A stretch of 64,000 nucleotides of DNA from Tulasnella sp. 424 (Eukaryota > Basidiomycota > Agaricomycetes > Cantharellales > Tulasnellaceae): assembly GCA_019633425.1 (NCBI GenBank), contig WSUB01000004.1, positions 248,001 to 312,000 of the forward strand, given 5' to 3'. The notes beneath the pieces were generated by a model, which made no database searches, was not told where the DNA came from, and saw only the letters and a program-made list of their open reading frames with translations. Both the position numbers and the translations under genes were made by a program. This document shows positions 57,943 to 64,000 of this stretch, piece by piece (position 1 is the stretch's first letter; each line of letters opens with the position of its first letter).

Positions 57943-58962
57943 TTATACAAAAACGACGTACGGGATGAGATGGAATTGAACGCCGGCATGAGCCATGAAC
58001 TTGTTGAGATTCTTCTCCCTTGACTCGGAGGCAGGGAGGTCGTAGTCCTGAACCAGCTTCTTCGCAGTTTCATCTACCGTGCGGAAAACGATAAGGGTGA
58101 AGGTCCAAAAGGGCACTCAAAGAACTCACTATCATAGCTGAACAAAGTTTTCAGGTCCAAAGGGAAGTACTTGCTGGGTTCGCCTGTCGATTTGAGGATG
58201 ACGGCGAGTTGGTCGTCGAGATTGCTGGCCCGCAAGATAGCATTCCCCCTCCGTGATTCCCTGCGTATCATCACTCCAGTCAGTAAAAGGTTTACCGGAT
58301 TAGAAGAGGATACGAACGAGTTGATTAAGGACGTCCGAACGTCTCTGAGTTGCTGCGAGCTCTCTGCGGCCTGCGTTTCTACCGATACTGGGATGCGCTG
58401 CTTCAACTGATCCTGCACTTCATCCGCTACCTGCCTCTTAATCTCGTCCCGAACGTCTTCGACGATTTGGGCGCTGTAAAAAAAGAGACGGGGGTATTAT
58501 GAAGATGCATAATTGAGGAACGGTCGATACTGACTGACCGTAGTAGTTCGGCGATCTGAAGCTTCAAATCGTCCTTGACCATGGCCTTTACCTCGTTGAT
58601 ACGCGCATCTTGCTTCTTTTCCTGCGCACGCATTTGCCTCCGGAGTTGGTGGATTTGATGTGCTGAGTCCTGAGATCATTTGGGCGTTTAGAGACACGGC
58701 GAAATGGAGCTGAAAGTCACTATGAAATGGTACCTACCAGTTGCGGGCCAAGAGTAGCAACGCGGGTGGATTGTTCTGTCAAGGTGTCAAAGGTCTTTCC
58801 GCTGAAGATGTCATAGGAGTTAGTTCGCCCGATCGGGCAGCGATGCAGCAAAACAGGAAGGACGTACAGCGTTGCCAATGTGGCGCTCATCATCGTCAAC
58901 AACTCCTTAACAGCTCCAGTGTCGGGAGCGTTGCTCGCGGCTCCAGTCGAAAAGGTACTCAT
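57943..58962 (-). CDS. Coiled-coil protein of unknown function (235 aa)
   Basis: Six exons: 58962-58868, 58801-58738, 58669-58539, 58473-58318, 58260-58130 and 58073-57943, all in phase. After a helical N-terminus (AVKELLTMMSATLATLG), residues 55-130 form a charged coiled coil (RRQMRAQEKKQDARINEVKA, then VEDVRDEIKRQVADEVQDQL). A short conserved-looking C-terminal domain follows (PSKYFPLDLKTLFSYD and KFMAHAGVQFHLIP). No catalytic motif, signal peptide or membrane segment. It is probably a structural or regulatory cytoplasmic protein. No family recognised. Confidence 0.75.
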
Positions 58963-59374
58963 GATGGTGAATTAGAGGGAGGTTGTAATGAGTGCGGAGA
59001 CCTGAGGACGAACGGATCCCATCTTATATGAAAATCCTCCCAGAACCGACACGAGGCAGGTGGAAGCCCTCCCGCAGAAGTCGTAATGAACGTCCCTACA
59101 CTTGAACCTAATTTAGGTACTGAAGTAACCAGTGATCAGAGAGGTTTCCTCATTTCTGCACTTTTCCAGAATACCACTCGATCTCTTAGAGACGGTGTTC
59201 ATGTTGAGCGCTGGGGTCTCGCTTCCCAAGTTCCGGCGGAGGGGTGATCCACCCAAAACGGGAAAGTGAACCGCGGGAAGATCTACGTACCATTACTCTT
59301 CCAACGACGTGTTCTCCGCCTGTATTGTAATTTAGACCTCTTGCTCCCGGTACTCGATCGCTACTTCAACATCA
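58963..59374. other. Divergent promoter region
   Basis: About 410 bases between the divergent genes starting at 58962 (minus) and 59375 (plus). No specific element recognised. Confidence 0.4.
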
Positions 59375-62300
59375 ATGGGGAAACGACAGAGGACAGCAAG
59401 GAAGCTGTCGTACGTTGCATTCTTCCTCGCCGCTTCCTCACTGGTCGCAGCGCAAGTCGGGGAGCAGCCTCCAGAGCAGCAGCAACCACCAGCGGCAGGC
59501 GCTGCACCTGAAGGCAATGGACCAACCGAACCAGTAGTATGTCCCTCCTGTTCTCCGTCCCATCCTAAATCTCTAAGACTTTGTAACCTCTCAGTCAGAA
59601 GTAAACGAGGCAAATGCAGCTTATACTCAAGCTCTCCAAACTATTCGGCTTCTGAAAGTCCTGACGCCCTCTCAAGCAGCCGCTTTGTACCCAGATTCAC
59701 CGCCCCCACCAAATGCGTTCCTCTCAACACTCTTCCCCAACGAAAATGGTCCCGTTGCCGCTGTTATACGGCTAGGATACCGGCTATATTATCAACCATG
59801 GCTACCTCGCTGGGCGTCACGAGTATTGAGCGGTCGGAGTGGACGGCGACGGGATGAGATTAAAGGCCGAGCAGCAAAAGCCATCGACCTCCTTCAGCAT
59901 GCAGTCGATCTTGGTCATGAGGAGGCACTGTTCACGATGGGTCAGGTGTCACTCGTAAGTTTAGAATGCGAATGTCGGTCTGAGTACCTGTCTGAACTTC
60001 CTTTGTCATCTAGTTCCCCCCGCCTGCAATGCCTTTGAACGCTAGCAGGGCCTTTGATGCCTATTCCCGGCACGCTGACCTCACTGGCAACGCAACATCT
60101 CAAGCCGCACTTGGATTCTTTTACGCGACCGGGTACGGCGGTGTCGTCGAAATCGACCAGTCGCAGGTAAGAAGTGAATTACTCCACATCGTATGACAAG
60201 CAACCGACGTGTATTATTTGCAGGCTTTATTGCACTACACATTTGCAGCTCTCTCAGGGAGTCAACGTGCCCAAATGATCATGGGCTACCGACATTGGGC
60301 AGGCATTGGTGTGAACGAGGACTGCATGGCCGCTTTGGGCTGGTACGAAGCTGCAGCGGAGAAAGGTTGGTGGTTGCCCTGTTGAATATGTAAAGCAAAG
60401 AGCCTGATTTACGTCGTCTACAGCTATGTCTCAGTTCCTTGATGGTCCTCCTGGAGGTCGAACCATGCTTCCTACGTCAACACGGTTGTCTGACCTTGAA
60501 GGTGGCGCTTATGGTCCTGGTGCGAGTGTCGCTTCCACCGGAGGCAATTCGCAACGCGCGGTCGTTAGGGCCGCTTTGTCGCGTGCCGCTGGTGAAGTTG
60601 CCGAAGATGTTCTCGAGTATTACCAGGTTGGTTTCCTTCCCAATGGACCGTTGGCAGGCGACTGAACGTTTTTGGTTATACAGTACCACGCTGACCGCGG
60701 CGCAGCCGAGTATTCTTATCGAATAGGCAAGATTTACTATCATGGCAGCATTTACTGGGCCCATGGCGGTGCTGCTTCCGGAGCCGAGGGTGTTGGCTTC
60801 GTTGGCAGAGACTTTGCCCGCGCCAGGATGTACTTTGTCAGCGTCACCCGTTTGGTATGGCCTATCAGTAACTTGAACAACCCGCTATCGCACCAAAAGA
60901 AGGACATCGAGGATCATGTGGGAACCCATGCCAGTCTGGCAGCAGGATACTTGGGCCGGATGTACCTTCGAGGCGAGGGAGTGAAGAAGGACCCCAAGAT
61001 CGCCAAGATGTGGTTTGAGCGGGGTACCGTTTGGGGTGATAGGGAATCTCACAACGGCCTGGGGTTAATTTACCGGGACGGTCTCATCGACGGGAAGCCG
61101 GATCTTTCCAAGGCTCTACACCACTTTACGGCGGCTGCAGGTCAAGATCTTGCCGAAGCCCAAGTCAATCTTGGAAAGTACTATTACGGTAAGTTGTCCT
61201 TGACTATAGCTTTAAAAACGATTCGCAGGATGATGAAACCATGTCTCCACAGGATTGGGCAGCGTCCTTCAAGCGACCAAGTATTTTGATTCCGCTATAC
61301 GACACGGCTCACCATTCGAGGCCTACTATTACATCGCCGAAATCCACTCCAACCAAGCCCACGATCCAGAGGCGACCTCTGCTGTCCGTGGTGGTTCGTG
61401 TGGTCTAGCCGTGTCCTTCTACAAACTAGTCGCCGAGAAAGGAATCTGGAACGACAATCTTCTCGGAGAGGCGGAGCGACTTTGGGACTTCAACGGCGTT
61501 CGATGGGGTGGCAACAGGGCTGTCTCATCTTCTGCGTTGGGTGGATCCACTGGTTCTCAACGTGCGTTACGAGAGGCGGAAAAGGAGTCCGCCAAACTTC
61601 GTTGGATGATCGCTGCCGAGACGGGGTCAGAAGTGGCTCAGAACAATCTTGCGTACCTTTTCGATCAAGGTAAGGGATATTGAAGGAGAGTCTTCAGTCA
61701 CTCACCGACGGAAATCCCTTAGACAAGAGTGCACTTCGACATACCAGCCTCGTACCCCAGCCTTCGAATGAAACCGCTCGGTTTGCCCTGACGCACTGGA
61801 TTCGCTCCGCATCCCAAAGGAACGTCGATGCGCTGGTTAAAGTCGGAGACTATTATTACCATGGCCTGGGTGTTAGCGACGAACCAGAACAGGAACGATG
61901 GGAGAAGGCTGCTGGGTACTATCATCGGGCTGCTGAGACTCAGGTCAGCGCGTTGGCCTTGTGGAACCTAGGGTGGATGTACGAGAACGGTGTTGGGGTG
62001 GCTCGGGTATGTGTCTGGGAACCTGTGTCCTCGCTGGTCATTAACGTGAACTCTTGGATTCCAGGACTTCATCCTCGCTAAACGATACTACGACATGGCC
62101 CTTGAAACGAACCACGAGGCTTACCTTCCAGTTACCTTGTCGCTGGTCAAGCTTTATGCCCGTAGCGTTTGGCACATCCTAACTGGCGGGGGCCAAAAGT
62201 CCTTGAACCTGTTTTTGGGAGATCCTGATTCTGACGATCACTGGTACTTGGGGAAAGCTAAAGCCGAGTTCAAGAAGAAAGTCTCGGGCGGGAACAAAGG

Positions 62301-62715
62301 CCAGATCGACGGCCGAAAGCCTGACGAAGCTGGGACCGATGGAGAAGCGGAGAACAAGTTTACTGACGTGAGTGTCAGGACTATCACGGGGCGATCATCC
62401 AGTTAACCCTGACTGACCTTTAAACAGGATGACGACCCTGTCCAGTGGGCTCGGGACCGTAAGCGGGAAGAGCTTGAAAGAGCGCAAGCCGAACACGACG
62501 CGGACGGTGGATATGGTCCTGAGGATTATTTCGATGCTGCAACTTCGCGTCCAGGGAGCCGAGAAGGGTTCGACCGCGACGACAACGAGGACGACCTCGT
62601 TTTCATGATGGTCCTGGCAGGCATTCTCCTCGTCCTTATCTATATGAGAACTAGATATGTCCGACCGGATGGGCAACCGGCTCAACAAGGCCAGCAAGCC
62701 CCTCCACGGCAGTAA
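59375..62715 (+). CDS. HRD3: HRD3/SEL1L-like ERAD adaptor (938 aa)
   Basis: Ten exons: 59375-59536, 59595-59954, 60014-60166, 60224-60365, 60424-60626, 60684-61188, 61253-61669, 61723-62006, 62065-62367 and 62428-62715, all in phase. There is a signal peptide (YVAFFLAASSLVAAQ), then about ten Sel1-like repeats across residues 120-760 (AIDLLQHAVDLGHEEALFTM, LAAGYLGRMYLRGEG, DAYSRHADLTGNATSQAALG). One membrane helix near the end (VFMMVLAGILLVLIYM) is followed by a short Gln/Pro-rich cytosolic tail. This is the Hrd3/SEL1L layout: in the ER membrane it binds misfolded glycoproteins and stabilises the Hrd1 ubiquitin ligase. Confidence 0.93.
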
Positions 62716-63288
62716 CGGTTACACATGATACTCCCCTAGGATAGTAATAGCATGACTTTTCCGTTGAAATTAGATTTTGCTTGGCTCATGGGAGTTCACC
62801 CTACGACCGGTGCAGCGTGTCTGGAACAGTAATTCCGACAGCTTCTGAAAAGGATACAAGAAACAGCGAAGACTTCTATTCCAATTCCAAAATCTCTAGG
62901 AATGGGTAGTCAAAAGACATCACCGAAAAGAAAGGAGGGAGAATAACTAACACAATACACCGACCTCAATTGAAAACTAAAGAAACCAAAAGGGTTATAT
63001 AATAGACAAGATGAAAGCAACCAAAGAGCGCGAGGGGGAAAGAGAACGAGAGAGGGACGGTCAAAAAGTACACGGGAGATCGTTGAAGTCCGTGCACAAG
63101 GGAGGGAAAGGGAGTGAATGAAAAGAAGTGATGGATAAATATCATTGCGAGACACTTAGGAGGATTCGGAGTAGAAGGTGGTTAGGAGGGGTTCGGGAGT
63201 TGGGGAAACAAGGTATGGTGGGGTATGAATTTTCAGAGAGAAAAATCGAAGCGAAGCAAAAATCGGGACCGAAAACCTCCATTGAATT
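62716..63288. other. Convergent intergenic region
   Basis: 3' flanks of HRD3 and of the minus-strand gene beyond. The sequence is purine-rich at 62930-63110. No gene or RNA seen. Confidence 0.4.
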
Positions 63289-63993
63289 CTACCTCCGATC
63301 GAAGCCAAGAGGATAAGCTTCCACATCCCGACTCAACGCAAGAGTGTCCAAGCTCGCTCGTGCTCCATTATCATTGCCAAAAGGAACCGCTCTTGAGGGT
63401 ACGTCCGAGCCATTCGCCAACGTGGACATGGACATGGACTGCGGCACGTTGCCTGCCCCATTTCCACCAGGGCCGAAATGGAAGGGGAACGCTTCCAAGC
63501 CGTTGGACATGTTCGAGGATGTGCTGATGGTCGAGAAGCCCGCCAACGCCCTGCGTGCTGGTGGTAATGGATCATCCGACCGGATGGGACCAAACGCGCC
63601 CGTGAAGGCAGTCTGACCGCTTCCTGGTGTTGGAGGGAAGAACACGAAGCCGTTGTTGATGATCGAATCGGCTCTTGAGGTGGCTGAAATGAAGGACGCC
63701 ATCGACTCGTGAGGAACATGCCGTGATCGAGGAGGCTCCATCTCCATTGGTACTGGAGGCATGGGTGGGTAGTCGCTCCTGCTAGGCGTCAGTAGTCGGC
63801 CTCCCTCACCACCTTGAGCGGTCAATGCCGACAGGGGCGTGGTGGGAGTCGTTGGGCTGACGGCGCTTTCTGGTCGGGATGGCGGAAGCGGTGCGGACGT
63901 GGGACTAAGTGGGGATCTGAGGAAGGCTTCGTTGGTTGCCGACTTCAGATCGGAAAAAGGATTACTCCTTACTGACATTGCAGGTGAAGCCAA
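63289..63993 (-). CDS. 3' part of an unknown gene, cut by the window edge (at least 234 aa)
   Basis: Minus-strand frame ending at 63289. Met at 63993 (MASPAMSVRSNPFSDLKSAT) lies only seven bases from the edge, so the true start may be outside. The sequence is Pro/Ser/Thr-rich and disordered at first, then has repeated Gly/Phe/Asn-rich phrases (FSTISTSSNMSNGLEAFPFH, GPGGNGAGN). No family recognised. Confidence 0.55.
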   Translation of the reverse strand: MASPAMSVRSNPFSDLKSATNEAFLRSPLSPTSAPLPPSRPESAVSPTTPTTPLSALTAQGGEGGRLLTPSRSDYPPMPPVPMEMEPPRSRHVPHESMASFISATSRADSIINNGFVFFPPTPGSGQTAFTGAFGPIRSDDPLPPARRALAGFSTISTSSNMSNGLEAFPFHFGPGGNGAGNVPQSMSMSTLANGSDVPSRAVPFGNDNGARASLDTLALSRDVEAYPLGFDRR

Positions 63994-64000
63994 TCCGCCG

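Overview
The window is nuclear DNA of a filamentous basidiomycete, most likely an Agaricomycete. Genes are intron-rich, with introns mostly 50-80 nt and GT-AG borders. The content is fungal: a SPA2 polarisome scaffold, a flavocytochrome b2-like dehydrogenase, HRD3, small secreted proteins, and the kinase-TPR and kinase-like families that are expanded in mushroom-forming fungi. I cannot name the genus. Exon boundaries given here were worked out by hand from reading frame and splice phase, without transcripts.

Layout. 1-8.4 kb is gene-poor and repeat-derived: one copy of a ~560-bp direct repeat, a CGGAT-rich patch, a tRNA-like box next to poly(A), and a small acidic ORF. 8.45-12.1 kb holds a non-RD protein kinase fused to a long TPR array that contains an assembly gap. 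A second copy of the 560-bp repeat lies at 12.5-13.0 kb, so the two copies bracket this gene. From 13.9 kb onward the window is ordinary gene-dense chromosome.

Genes in order: TRAPPC11 (-), CYB2-like (-), a Ser-rich protein (+), SPA2 (+), a small secreted protein (-), two unknown proteins (-,-), an RRM/RGG protein (+), a cyclophilin (+), a secreted protein (+), a DUF1917/Bles03-like protein (-), a Ser-rich protein (+), a small Cys-rich secreted protein (-), a DEK_C/SWIB protein (-), a very acidic 1557-aa protein (-), an orphan exon (-), a tail-anchored pseudokinase (-), oligoribonuclease REX2 (-), a truncated membrane-protein remnant (-), a small protein with a PIP-box-like motif (+), a single-pass membrane protein with a PPAY tail (+), a coiled-coil protein (-), HRD3/SEL1L (+), and the 3' part of an unknown gene running off the right edge (-).

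How they fit together: this is not an operon or a recognisable gene cluster. TRAPPC11, SPA2 and HRD3 serve secretion, polarity and ER quality control. CYB2 is metabolic, REX2 degrades short RNA, and the SWIB, RRM and acidic proteins look nuclear. The accessory and most interesting parts are the kinase-TPR gene with near-identical repeats between two repeat copies, and the pseudokinase at 50-51.6 kb. Both resemble receptor or adaptor proteins more than housekeeping kinases.
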